Counted from the stretch's first letter, positions 47,844 through 56,966 are shown. The stretch is 64,000 nucleotides of DNA from G963663365 sp963663365 (GCA_963663365.2 CAXXIH010000002.1:248001-312000), one strand, 5' to 3'. Translations and numbers: made by a program. Notes: generated by a model from the letters alone, not told the origin.

Positions 47844-48926
47844 ATGACGACGAAACTCATTCACAAGATGGAATTTCCTGTGTTTTCAAGCAAATCTGCA
47901 ACTTCAACCGCAGCCGCATTGTCGTATTTTATGGCATTTATGACGCTTTCATTATCCACACCAGCTGACACGATAAGGACAGTGGATGGAAGTACGCTGC
48001 AAGGCACAGTTACAAAGATGGTAGATGGCAAAATCACCATCGAGACTTCATTTGCAGGCGAACTGTCGATCCCATGGGAACAAGTTGAAGGAGTCGAGAC
48101 CTCGACGGAGTTGCCGATTCATCTTCGGGACGGCAGCGTGATTATTGGGACATTAAAAAAGGCCGGGAACGACAATCTTGAAGTCTCGTGGCAAGAGGGG
48201 AAAACGACTTTTGAGGTAAAGTCCGAGGATGTACAAGCGATTGCTCCGCCCGAACCTCCCGCGGAACCTCCTGTGAAATGGAAAGGGCAAGTCGTGGGCA
48301 ATCTATCCGCGACTGATGGAAATAGCGACACCAAGTCATTCGGGCTATCGGCGGAGACAACACGGCGAAGCGATTTTGACCGTATCAATCTCCGAGGGGG
48401 ATATTTTTACTCAAGAGATGACGGCGATAAAACCCGTGACGATCTATTCGTTTCAGGAAAGTACGATTATTTCTTAAGCGAAAGATTTTATCTTTATACG
48501 GCCACGCGTTTTGACCGCGACACGCTTAAAGAACTCGATCTGCGTACAACAGCCGGTGCGGGGGGTGGCTATCAGTTTCTTGAAGACGATGTTTTCAATA
48601 TTTTCGGGGAAACGGGTATCTCTTTTGTGGATGAGAATTTCAGTCTCGATGCGGACGATACCTCCTATGCAGCGGCACGTGCTGCGGCCAATATCGATTG
48701 GTGGATTCTAAAGGAACAGCTGCAATACGGGCAGGACTTCGAGTTTCTTTTGGGTCTGGAAGATGTCGAAGACTGGATCGCGATTTGGGATCACGCTCTT
48801 TCCTGGAAATGGAATTCGCGTTGGTCCACCCAGGGCTCGATGCGGCTTGAGTACGACAACACTCCGGCCGGGGACTTGGACGAACTCGACACACGCTATG
48901 GCCTGGGGATCGGCTATTCGTTCTAG
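47844..48926 (+). CDS. DUF481 outer-membrane beta-barrel protein
   Basis: A 360-residue exported protein. A signal-like stretch at about 25-42 precedes a small region with two similar beta motifs (TVDGSTLQGTVTKMVDGKI; HLRDGSVIIGTLKKA). DUF481 strands with alternating residues follow (NLRGGYFYSRDDGDKTRDDLFVSGKYDYF), ending GLGIGYSF; the C-terminal Phe is typical of proteins folded by BAM. Function is unknown; it shows that the cell has an outer membrane. The start (47844 or 47868) lacks a clear ribosome site. Confidence 0.8.
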   Translation: MTTKLIHKMEFPVFSSKSATSTAAALSYFMAFMTLSLSTPADTIRTVDGSTLQGTVTKMVDGKITIETSFAGELSIPWEQVEGVETSTELPIHLRDGSVIIGTLKKAGNDNLEVSWQEGKTTFEVKSEDVQAIAPPEPPAEPPVKWKGQVVGNLSATDGNSDTKSFGLSAETTRRSDFDRINLRGGYFYSRDDGDKTRDDLFVSGKYDYFLSERFYLYTATRFDRDTLKELDLRTTAGAGGGYQFLEDDVFNIFGETGISFVDENFSLDADDTSYAAARAAANIDWWILKEQLQYGQDFEFLLGLEDVEDWIAIWDHALSWKWNSRWSTQGSMRLEYDNTPAGDLDELDTRYGLGIGYSF

Positions 48927-49122
48927 AATTGTAAAATCGGCAGATCAAACAGACCATTGTCTTTAACCGGTTTACAGGATTGTAGTGCCCTGCCCCTATG
49001 CCGTTGATCCTTTAGCAACACCTCTCTTTTCCATCAAACGTCTTCATACTCCTTGACATGAAAACCAAGGTCATTGAGCATGGTACAGGAATGCTTACGA
49101 ACAAGATGACATGGAGTGAATC

Positions 49123-50601
49123 ATGGGTAAACAGACAATGGATCGGCGTACATTTTTGGAAACCACAGGGGGAGCCTTGCTGGCGAGTGGCATCGTAGCC
49201 CGTCCGCTGCAAGCGGCCGAAGAAGCCGGCTGGCCCAAACTTGCGCCCGTAAAGGTTTATGTTGTCTATTTGGGAACAGGGGGAGCTTGGCCGAGACCTG
49301 ACTTTGACGCTCCCAAAGAGATTCGAAGCAAATTTGAGCCCCATTTGAAAAAGACTCAAAAACTACTGGGTGATATTACTTTTATCGGGGGCGATCTAAT
49401 TGAGAATACCTCCGAAGAAGCAACCAAATTATCATCCAAAATCGAAGCATCCGAGGCGGACGCGATCTTGGTAATTCATCTTTCTTTTGGCAGTTCGCGC
49501 CCATTTGAGATCTTTGCCAGCACCGGGAAGCCAGTTGCCATTTACTCGCAGCCATTTAGCGGACACGACTGGATGTATGTTCCCCGTCTTCAGCAACAGG
49601 GCCATCGGCTGATTATGGCTCCATCCCGCAACCTAGAAGAGATCGACCGGCTCACCGCGCTTTTACGCGTGCCGGTTCGGATGAAACAATCCAATTTAAT
49701 CCTTATGGGAAAGCCCGGCTGCGCCTCCGGCACCAAGGCGGCTTGCGATTTCGAACAGGTTAAATCCACGCTGGGAACGGAAGTAATTCAAATCACTCCG
49801 CCTGAATTTGTGGAAATCCACAAGTCAATTGATGAAGCGGCTGCAAAAAAAGAGGCGGAAGAATATTGGCTCTCAAAAGCAGAGAAAATTGTCGAGCCCA
49901 GCCGCGAAGAGATTATCAAATCGTGCAAGACCTATCTGGCCATGAAAAAAATCATGCTGGAGAACAATGCACGAGCTATAACGGTTAAATGCCTGGGCGG
50001 CATTCCGATCCGGGAGTTGGGGTATCCATGCCTTGGATTCAGCAAGTTATTGGACGAGGGCGTGGTCGGGGCTTGCGAGGCCGATATGGATTCGACTCTG
50101 ACTATGCTTATGTTCCTCTACGCATTCGGGCTGCCCGGTTTTATTACGGATCCGCTGATCGATACCGACAAAAATGCAGTCATTCACGCTCATTGTGTTG
50201 CACCGACTAAAATGCGCGGCCCGGCATCGGAACGTCTGCCTTTTGCAATTCGCAACCACCGTGACGATAACCTTGGGGCTTCATTGGAAGTGTTCATGAA
50301 TCAAGATATCGGGCAAAAAGTCACATGGGCAAAAATAGCAAACTTGGATTCCATTTTGATAAAAACCGGAACCATCATTGAAGTTTGCGATTTCGAAGAC
50401 AGAGGGTGCCGCACACAAGTGGTAACAGAAATAGATGACGCCCGGGAACTTTTCTCAAAATGGGGCGCGAACGTACTACCAAACGATATGATGACACTTT
50501 TGCACCGCGTGCTGTTTTATGGCGACCATCTGAACGATGTCAAAGATATGGCGCACCTGATGGGGCTTAAGGTCTATATCGAAGGGCGGGATATGGCCTA
50601 G
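49123..50601 (+). CDS. TAT-exported sugar-isomerase-like protein (fucose/arabinose isomerase fold)
   Basis: A 492-residue protein. DRRTFLETTGGALLASGIVA is a twin-arginine signal. The mature part reads VKVYVVYLGTGGAWPRP, ADAILVIHLSFGSSRPFEI and ARAITVKCLGGIPIRELGYPCLGFSKLLDEGVVGACEADMDSTLTM. That last pattern, with E and D in a metal-site-like arrangement and a distant His (HAHC), follows the fucose/arabinose isomerase fold. Export of such an enzyme is unusual. It precedes a TAT Gfo/Idh/MocA gene by 46 nt on the same strand, suggesting a joint periplasmic sugar-processing step. Isomerase activity is not shown by sequence. Confidence 0.7.
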   Translation: MGKQTMDRRTFLETTGGALLASGIVARPLQAAEEAGWPKLAPVKVYVVYLGTGGAWPRPDFDAPKEIRSKFEPHLKKTQKLLGDITFIGGDLIENTSEEATKLSSKIEASEADAILVIHLSFGSSRPFEIFASTGKPVAIYSQPFSGHDWMYVPRLQQQGHRLIMAPSRNLEEIDRLTALLRVPVRMKQSNLILMGKPGCASGTKAACDFEQVKSTLGTEVIQITPPEFVEIHKSIDEAAAKKEAEEYWLSKAEKIVEPSREEIIKSCKTYLAMKKIMLENNARAITVKCLGGIPIRELGYPCLGFSKLLDEGVVGACEADMDSTLTMLMFLYAFGLPGFITDPLIDTDKNAVIHAHCVAPTKMRGPASERLPFAIRNHRDDNLGASLEVFMNQDIGQKVTWAKIANLDSILIKTGTIIEVCDFEDRGCRTQVVTEIDDARELFSKWGANVLPNDMMTLLHRVLFYGDHLNDVKDMAHLMGLKVYIEGRDMA

Positions 50602-50647
50602 AACACCAAGACTGTGAAAAATTTGACGCTCTATAGAAGAGGGTACA

Positions 50648-51979
50648 ATGATTCATAAACAATTATCCCGCAGGCTATTCCTAGCATCATCCGCTATGAC
50701 TTTGGGCGCCTGTTCCACAGGACGAATACCGTCTTTGGTGCGTATGGGCTACCGCTCTCCGAACGAAAAACTGAATATTGCGGCCATTGGGGCGGGGGGC
50801 AAAGGCCGGTCGGATATTCGTAATTGTAAAAGCGAAAATATTGTGGCTCTCTGCGATGTGGATTGGAATCGTGCCGCCGATTCTTTTGACCGTTATCCAA
50901 ATGCCAAACGGTATTTCGATTATCGCAAAATGCTGGAAAAGGAGAAAAGCATTGACGCAGTAACCGTTTCTACACCGGACCACACCCATGCCATCGCAGC
51001 GATGACCGCCATTAAAATGAAAAGACATGTGTTTGTGCAAAAGCCGTTAACGCATGATGTTTTTGAAGCACGGCAGTTGACGGCGGCAGCCCGGGAATAT
51101 GGCGTTGCAACACAAATGGGGAATCAGGGACATTCAGGCGAAGGTGTCAGAATCTTATGCGAAATGATTTGGTCTGGCGTTATTGGACCAGTTCACACCG
51201 TACATGTGTGGACCAATCGACCGGACGACTGGCTTCAGGGTTATCCGGATCCATTACCACCGGAACCAGTTCCGAAAGACCTGAATTGGGATTTATGGAT
51301 CGGAACGGCACCCTGGCGGCCATACAATTCCGGCTATCACCCCTCTGACTGGCGGGGATGGTGGGATTTCGGATGCGGTGCGTTAGGAGATATGGGCTGC
51401 CATATCATGGATCCGGTCAACTGGGCGCTACAACTTGGACCACCGGAAAGCGTCGAATGTGTATCTCAAGTCGCAAAAAACAATCAAACCGCACCGCGCA
51501 GTTCAACCATCCGCTATAATTTCCCGGCGAGGAATGGCATGTGTCCGGTAACCGTGTATTGGTACGACGGAGGGCATATGCCACATTGGCCAGACGGTAT
51601 CCCACAATCAACAAAACTCGGAGACGGCGAGAATGGTTCGCTGTTTATTGGAGATTCAGGAATGATTACGGCAGGGGAATATGGCGGGAATCCCAGGCTA
51701 TTGCCGGACGAAAAAATGCGGGATTACACATTTCCAGCCCCGATTATTCCCCGTGTGGAAGATCACGCTCAAAATTGGCTTCAAGCCTGTAAAGGCGGTG
51801 TTCCCGCTTGCTCCAATTTCGACTATGCCGGACCATTTTCAGAAACTGTGCTACTGGGGAACGTGGCCTTGCGTTGCGAAGGGAAACTTGAATGGGATGC
51901 AGATAAGATGCGGATCAAGAACCATTCGGATGCAAACCGGTATCTGCACAGAAATTACCGCAAAGGCTGGGAGTTTTAA
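50648..51979 (+). CDS. Gfo/Idh/MocA oxidoreductase, TAT-exported lipoprotein
   Basis: A 443-residue paralog of the protein at 24.8 kb. The leader SRRLFLASSAMTLGAC joins a twin-arginine motif to a lipobox. The Rossmann site is NIAAIGAGGKGRSD with IVALCDVDWN. The catalytic-lysine motif is VQKPLTHD. DLNWDLWIGTAPWRPYNSG and WWDFGCGALGDMGCHIMD match the exported subgroup. It follows the TAT isomerase-like gene and ends at repeat block D. The substrate is unknown. Confidence 0.9.
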   Translation: MIHKQLSRRLFLASSAMTLGACSTGRIPSLVRMGYRSPNEKLNIAAIGAGGKGRSDIRNCKSENIVALCDVDWNRAADSFDRYPNAKRYFDYRKMLEKEKSIDAVTVSTPDHTHAIAAMTAIKMKRHVFVQKPLTHDVFEARQLTAAAREYGVATQMGNQGHSGEGVRILCEMIWSGVIGPVHTVHVWTNRPDDWLQGYPDPLPPEPVPKDLNWDLWIGTAPWRPYNSGYHPSDWRGWWDFGCGALGDMGCHIMDPVNWALQLGPPESVECVSQVAKNNQTAPRSSTIRYNFPARNGMCPVTVYWYDGGHMPHWPDGIPQSTKLGDGENGSLFIGDSGMITAGEYGGNPRLLPDEKMRDYTFPAPIIPRVEDHAQNWLQACKGGVPACSNFDYAGPFSETVLLGNVALRCEGKLEWDADKMRIKNHSDANRYLHRNYRKGWEF

Positions 51980-52024
51980 TCCGGCCCGATTTTCTTAGCG
52001 GCTGATTTTTAACAGTAAATTGTG

Positions 52025-52660
52025 AGAAGTGGTTTCAAAACACCTTTCCGAAAAAACAAGGCTATACCAAACTGATGCGGAAGATGGAAAAACAGCGGCT
52101 CATCCCGGCCTATGACCGGGCAGGATCCCGCCGAGGCGGGACCTAACGGCCCACGATTTCGGAGTGTATTTAAATGAATTGCCATGTCGGCACCCTGCAA
52201 GGAGATCAGTTTTTTCTTGCGCGCTTACAGCGCTTATGAATTGTGGGGACGGTGACCCAGGCCGCCGTTTGTCCGCGTTCCGCGTCCAAACTCTGACCTG
52301 GGCTATTACATTGCGCACCTACGGTGCTTGGTGTGGATATTTGAGGGAGTTGGTGGATAGAGAGAAAGTTTATGCGGTTAGCAAAACATAATGCCGCCTC
52401 TTGTGCTTTCGCACCCAGACAAGCGAGTTGTCTGGGCCACCCATTAGATACATATTTAGATTAGAATAAACAGCGGCTCAGCAGGAGAGACTGTCTCAAA
52501 AATCGAAATACAAACCATGAAACGGTCGATTCTGCATTTCATTGCGGCCTTTTTAGTCCGAATCGGCCTATCCGTGACTGCCGATACCGACTTTTGAGAC
52601 AACCTCAGGAGCTTCGCCCTCCCTGTATCTTTTATAGAATGGTGTTTTGAAAGCGATTCA
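52025..52660. repeat. Composite intergenic repeat block D with inverted termini
   Basis: Between convergent genes. The left end AGAAGTGGTTTCAAAAC (52025-52041) is inverted relative to the right end GTTTTGAAAGCGATTCA (52644-52660). Module 1 (about 52092-52200) ends GGCACCCTGC. Module 2 (about 52211-52372) has GCGCGCTTACAGCGCTT, the CCCAGG/CCTGGG stem and GCACCTACGGTGC. The CAGCGGCTC..CAGGAG..CTTCGCCCTCC module is split by a 118-bp element listed separately. Confidence 0.8.
52488..52605. mobile_element. Miniature inverted-repeat element (118 bp) with 6-bp target duplication
   Basis: The ends AGACTGTCTCAAAAATCG and, read inward from the right, AGGTTGTCTCAAAAGTCG match at 15 of 18 positions. CAGGAG stands on both sides (52482-52487 and 52606-52611), while the same module in blocks A and C has it once, so the insertion site can be reconstructed. 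There is no transposase inside. The termini resemble those of some IS families with GTCTCAAAA ends, but I cannot name the parent. Confidence 0.8.
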
Positions 52661-52667
52661 AGAACTC

Positions 52668-53978
52668 TCAGACCACCCAGGGTTCTCGTTTCACCATTGC
52701 CAGTTTCTTATTGGCTTCATCATCGCCAATGAACTGTTCTTTTTTCGGATCCCATTTCAGAGGCCGCTTTAATTGTTGAACAATGCCACCCAACAACATG
52801 ACACTGGCTGCATGGTGGGCAGTTTCGACATCGCAGATCGCCGGCTTGCGGGTTTTGATGCAATCTAAGAAGTTCCCGGAATGGCTATCGCTTTTATAGA
52901 GATGCACATCGTTTGGCCCGAGCGGCTTTTCTAAGATACTCGCCGGCTCAGAGATCAAATGTTCGCGGTCCACGGCGATTTTTCCCTCTGTGCCGATGAA
53001 CCAAGCACCACCGGTTGTGCTGATTTCCTGATTGGGATAAGGCCGGCCATAAACAGTCACACCATTGGCATACTTGTAGGCCGCCGCGCCTTCATCGACG
53101 AACAGTTCAATGGGTCCTGTACGGTCGGCATCCAGACTCCATTGCACGATATCGTAATGATGCTGCCCCCAATTGATTCCCCCAAAGCCAAATAGGTGCG
53201 CATCGCTCCGGCCTTGATAGGGCATCATCGGCGCAGGTCCAAGCCATAAATCCCAATCCAGTTCCTTGGGTATCGGCTTGGTCTCTTCATAGGTCTCCGG
53301 CCAAATGACTCCACCGCCATCCCGGAACGCATAAATGGTCTGCAATTCACCGATTCTTCCACTGCGCACATACTCGCAGGCCGTGCGGAATTTGTGGTCA
53401 TATTCGGAACGTTGCTGCGTTCCGGCCTGGTAGATACGTTTATTTTCTTTGACTGCTTTTACAAGAGCCTGGCTTTCATGAATTGTTACAGCCGTCGGCT
53501 TTTCGCAATAAACATCTTTTCCGGCTTTCGCAGCCATCACAGCCATCGTCGCATGCCAATGGATCGGTGTAGCAATCAGAACGGCATCGATGTTTTTGTC
53601 CGCCAGCAGGTCACGGAAATCGGTATAGGCTGCACATCCCCTATAATCTTTTTGCCCGGTCATTTCGGCGTATTGCTTATCCACATTTGCCTTGGACTCA
53701 TCGCGTTTATTGGTCCATACATCGCATATAGCCGCCACTTGGACATCTTTCCGGCTGATATACCCTCCGGGCAAATAGGTCCAGGCCCTTCCAAAGACAT
53801 GTCCGGTCCCCATGGTACCCATGCCGATGAAACCCATGGCAATGCGGTCATTGGCCGCAATCAATGCCCCGCGGCCTAATGCCGTGGCCGGTATAATAAA
53901 AGACGCCGCAGTTGCTCCCACCGCCGTTGCGCTCGAACGTAAAAATTGCCGACGGGATGTTTTGTTTTTGCGATTCAT
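52668..53978 (-). CDS. Gfo/Idh/MocA oxidoreductase with TAT signal
   Basis: A 436-residue protein; SRRQFLRSSATAVGATAASFIIPATALG is the twin-arginine leader. The nucleotide site is IAMGFIGMGTMGTGHV. EKP appears intact as YCEKPTAVT, and HWHATMAVMAA carries the preceding conserved segment. The middle has DWDLWLGPAPMMPYQG and WGQHHYDIVQWSLDAD. It belongs to a subgroup distinct from the lipoprotein pair at 24.8 and 50.6 kb. It follows the next Gfo/Idh/MocA gene by 21 nt, so the two form an operon and may act on the same pathway. Confidence 0.92.
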   Translation of the reverse strand: MNRKNKTSRRQFLRSSATAVGATAASFIIPATALGRGALIAANDRIAMGFIGMGTMGTGHVFGRAWTYLPGGYISRKDVQVAAICDVWTNKRDESKANVDKQYAEMTGQKDYRGCAAYTDFRDLLADKNIDAVLIATPIHWHATMAVMAAKAGKDVYCEKPTAVTIHESQALVKAVKENKRIYQAGTQQRSEYDHKFRTACEYVRSGRIGELQTIYAFRDGGGVIWPETYEETKPIPKELDWDLWLGPAPMMPYQGRSDAHLFGFGGINWGQHHYDIVQWSLDADRTGPIELFVDEGAAAYKYANGVTVYGRPYPNQEISTTGGAWFIGTEGKIAVDREHLISEPASILEKPLGPNDVHLYKSDSHSGNFLDCIKTRKPAICDVETAHHAASVMLLGGIVQQLKRPLKWDPKKEQFIGDDEANKKLAMVKREPWVV

Positions 53979-53999
53979 CGATACTGGCTCCTTCGCTTT

Positions 54000-55343
54000 T
54001 CAGAGTTTCCATGTGGCGCGGCCGGGCTTATCCAGCATAACATTGGCTTCGTCATCTCCAATAAAGCATTCTTTTTCAGGATTCCAATAGAGCCTGCGCC
54101 CCAGTGCAATGGCGATTTTGGTCAAGTGACAAATTGACATCGAACGGTGGGCGATCTCCGGGGGGCAGGCTGTCTGATATCGGGATTTAACGCAATCCAG
54201 AAAATTCCAAACGTGGTTATCCGTATGTCCTTCCACATCAGGCCGGTCGCTACGATAAAGCCGGATATCATTAGGTCCGAAAGTCTCTTTAAGCAATGAT
54301 GCGGGTTCCGCTTCAATTACAGAGCGATTGACATGCACCCAACCCTCATCGCCCTCAAACCGGACACCCTGCTCATATCTTTGATTGTCACCAAATAGCA
54401 TTTTTACGCCATTGGCGTAATGTAATTCCGAATCCCAAGTTAATTCGGTGTCGGTAATCCCGCCTTTGGGAAATGTACCTGTACCTTCGACGGATAACGG
54501 GCCGGTATGATCGGTACCATTGCCCCATTGAGCGATATCGACATGGTGAACTCCCCATCCTGAAATGAAGCCTATCGAGTAATCGGAGATAAAATACCAA
54601 TACGGCGTTATGACACGGTTTTCGGTATAGGGCCTATAAGGCGCCGGTCCTAACCACATTTTATAGTCAAATCCGGGTGGGACTTTCATTTCGGGATAAT
54701 CTTCAAACTCGGAGCCGCCGGGCGCGCCGACCTTCATTGTATGCAGATTTCCGATGCGGCCATTTCGTACCAGTTCACAAGCCAAGCGGAATTCAAAATC
54801 GGACCGCTGTTGTGTGCCATGTTGAAATACGCGGTCGTACTTTTTGATAACATCGCAGAATCGCCGCCCTTCGGCCAACGTGTAGGTCAGCGGCTTTTCG
54901 ATATACATATCTTTCCCGGCCTGGGCGGCGGCCATGCCGATAGGCACATGCCAATGGTCCGGTGTGGCTATCGAGACGGCATCGATATCTTTGCGCTGCA
55001 AGAGTTCGCGGAAGTCATCGTACACGGCGCATCCCTTAAATGCGCCTTTACCTAATTCCTCATCGTAATAATCCTCAACGATTTTCTTGACTTCTTCACG
55101 CCGTTCAGGTTTCACATCGCAGATCGCCACAGCCTGGCAATGAGGTTTGGTAATAAAATGCTTCATCACGCCGGTTCCACGCCCACCGACGCCAATAAAT
55201 CCCATGGCAACCCGTTCGCTGGGGGGAAGTTTTCCATCGGCACCCAACGCAGAAGCGGGGATAATCATCGGGGCGCTTAGGGCCAAAGCGGCGCTCCCCT
55301 TTAAGAACTGGCGGCGATTTTGAGAACGGGCATTTTTCTTCAT
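54000..55343 (-). CDS. Gfo/Idh/MocA oxidoreductase with TAT signal
   Basis: A 447-residue protein and the first gene of a two-gene operon. The leader QNRRQFLKGSAALALSAPMIIPASALG is a TAT signal. VAMGFIGVGGRGTGV binds the dinucleotide, and YIEKPLTYT keeps the lysine of the EKP motif. GFDYKMWLGPAPYRPY and GWGVHHVDIAQWGNG are substrate-side segments. It is clearly related to its downstream neighbour (shared NFLDC, ECFIGDDEAN and PGRATWKL-type ends), so an older tandem duplication is likely. The substrate is unknown. Confidence 0.92.
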   Translation of the reverse strand: MKKNARSQNRRQFLKGSAALALSAPMIIPASALGADGKLPPSERVAMGFIGVGGRGTGVMKHFITKPHCQAVAICDVKPERREEVKKIVEDYYDEELGKGAFKGCAVYDDFRELLQRKDIDAVSIATPDHWHVPIGMAAAQAGKDMYIEKPLTYTLAEGRRFCDVIKKYDRVFQHGTQQRSDFEFRLACELVRNGRIGNLHTMKVGAPGGSEFEDYPEMKVPPGFDYKMWLGPAPYRPYTENRVITPYWYFISDYSIGFISGWGVHHVDIAQWGNGTDHTGPLSVEGTGTFPKGGITDTELTWDSELHYANGVKMLFGDNQRYEQGVRFEGDEGWVHVNRSVIEAEPASLLKETFGPNDIRLYRSDRPDVEGHTDNHVWNFLDCVKSRYQTACPPEIAHRSMSICHLTKIAIALGRRLYWNPEKECFIGDDEANVMLDKPGRATWKL

Positions 55344-55626
55344 TACTTTCCTCTCGCATTAACGCAATAGACTGAACCGGCTGAATTTGCCGTATCCGTA
55401 TTAGCGTAATTCATAGCGCGAATCGATTGCCACGACTACCGCAAAATAGGGGAAACCAGTAAATCCTCTTCCCGGACAGCCGCGTATGGCGCAAGCGGCT
55501 TAAGCCTCTCTGGCAATCATACCACAGAAGCCCCATCCGGCCTCTATTCATTTTCAAAAGCCAGGACTATTCTTACCTTTTCATGTACATCCATGGGGCA
55601 CCGGAAAATATTTGGAGGTTACGGCT
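55344..55626. other. Divergent intergenic region with no gene seen
   Basis: It lies between the Gfo/Idh/MocA pair (minus) and the receiver-like gene (plus). GGAGG at about 55614 serves the GTG start at 55627. I see no conserved motif, RNA or repeat. Confidence 0.4.
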
Positions 55627-56091
55627 GTGAGTCTTCATAATCACGATGGACACCAACTGCGAATTTTATGCATCGGACTGGAAGAAAAAGAGCAGAAGAT
55701 CATTCTCGATCTGGCAAAGGAGCATCATGCCGCTCTGAAAGTGGCATCTTCGGATATGGATTTGACCGAAATTGCCCGAGTTGAAACGTTCGATTTATAT
55801 GTTATCGGTCAAACCGAAAAAAATCCCGACATCGATTATTTGATCTGGCTGCTCAAAGATTATGCCGAGCACAGCCGTTTTGTGTTGCTTTATAATTCAT
55901 TGCCACCCGACCGGGAACACAGACTGGAAGATTTCCACGCCTACCGCGTTCTGCACCGTCCGCTTGACCTCAATCAGTTGCATGAGACATTGGAAGACGC
56001 CATAACCGGGCACCATGAAATCCTGGGAGAACTTGTTGAGCAAGTTGAAGAGTTTTGGCACGAACTCGAAGGTCTATTTCATGTTCATTGA
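55627..56091 (+). CDS. Degenerate response-regulator receiver-like protein
   Basis: A 154-residue cytoplasmic protein beginning at GTG 55627, with GGAGG 8 nt upstream. The strand/helix order ILCIGLEEKEQKII, TFDLYVIGQTEKN, SRFVLLYNS and YRVLHRPLDLNQLHETLEDAI resembles CheY-like receivers. However, the phospho-acceptor Asp after the third strand is replaced (DLYVIGQ), the acidic pair after strand 1 is not clear, and the usual KP appears as RP. A C-terminal acidic helix (ELVEQVEEFWHELEGL) follows. It is probably a phosphorylation-independent protein-interaction domain. No kinase or output domain is nearby. Its stop overlaps the convergent hydrolase gene by 7 nt. Confidence 0.55.
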   Translation: MSLHNHDGHQLRILCIGLEEKEQKIILDLAKEHHAALKVASSDMDLTEIARVETFDLYVIGQTEKNPDIDYLIWLLKDYAEHSRFVLLYNSLPPDREHRLEDFHAYRVLHRPLDLNQLHETLEDAITGHHEILGELVEQVEEFWHELEGLFHVH

Positions 56092-56966
56092 TGGCTTTCT
56101 GTCGACTTCGCAGAACGGTTTTCCCGGTTTTGGATAAATTCCATCGTTAATTCAGCTAAGCGACGAGGACGCTCCAAGGGGAGCGAGTGGCAAGCGTTCT
56201 CAATCCAGACGACCGAGATGTTATCTCTCTCCGGAATATAAAGTTTATCGAGTGTTGGTTTCGGCTTGCCCCTGTCACCATATATTTCAAGGACCGGGAT
56301 TTTTGTGATTTGCAGAAACTCCAGGCCATCCCATTGCCTCCAATGTGTGGCAAATGTCTTGACCTGTTCCTCAGTCCAGTGTGCCAGAACACGTTTGCGG
56401 GATGCAATCCGTTCAGCCTCGAGTTCCTCGGTCAGGGTGTTGCGCATAACGCCATCAAAGGCTTCACGAGCCGCGTGATGGTTGGTCCAGCCCTCGATTG
56501 AAATGATCCCCTTTACGCGCTCGGAAGCGGCCCTTCCAACTTCAATCGCCACCATGCCACCGATGCTGTGGCCGCCGACATAGAAATCACTGATGTTGCA
56601 ATCATCGCAACTACGCAGAACATCTCGCGCGAACAGTTCAATTGATCCATTGGGATCGGGTGGCCAGCTGCCTCCATGCCCTCGCAGTTCAATCAAAACC
56701 AAAGGCAATTTGGGATCTAGGCCATCGACTACTTCCACCCATTGCGCACTGTCACTGAAACTTCCGGGAATCAGGACGAGCGGGATTCCTTCTCCGGAGC
56801 GGTACAAATACGACAGACGGAAGTCATCCACCGTCATTGTGTGGCGCACAAACTCTTTGCCATACGGTGAAGAGGGTGTTTCTTGAGCGCCGATATTCAT
56901 TGCGATTGAGACCGCTGCCAAAAAAGAAAAAAAACGTACAGCATCCATAATCCATTTGGTCTCCAT
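56085..56966 (-). CDS. Exported alpha/beta hydrolase
   Basis: A 293-residue protein with signal peptide VRFFSFLAAVSIAMNIGA. The alpha/beta-hydrolase order is visible: LVLIPGSFSDSAQW (oxyanion region), ELRGHGGS, the nucleophile elbow GGHSIGG (S134), IYGDRGKP with the acid Asp, and NACHSLPLE with the His. The triad is complete. Probably an esterase or similar enzyme; the substrate is not predictable. The start is ATG 56966 or 56948 (MDAVRFF). Confidence 0.82.
   Translation of the reverse strand: METKWIMDAVRFFSFLAAVSIAMNIGAQETPSSPYGKEFVRHTMTVDDFRLSYLYRSGEGIPLVLIPGSFSDSAQWVEVVDGLDPKLPLVLIELRGHGGSWPPDPNGSIELFARDVLRSCDDCNISDFYVGGHSIGGMVAIEVGRAASERVKGIISIEGWTNHHAAREAFDGVMRNTLTEELEAERIASRKRVLAHWTEEQVKTFATHWRQWDGLEFLQITKIPVLEIYGDRGKPKPTLDKLYIPERDNISVVWIENACHSLPLERPRRLAELTMEFIQNRENRSAKSTESHQ

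Noticed and set aside
8877..52660. CRISPR array
   Set aside because: The repeated modules are long, imperfect and irregularly spaced; there are no short direct repeats with equal spacers and no cas genes.
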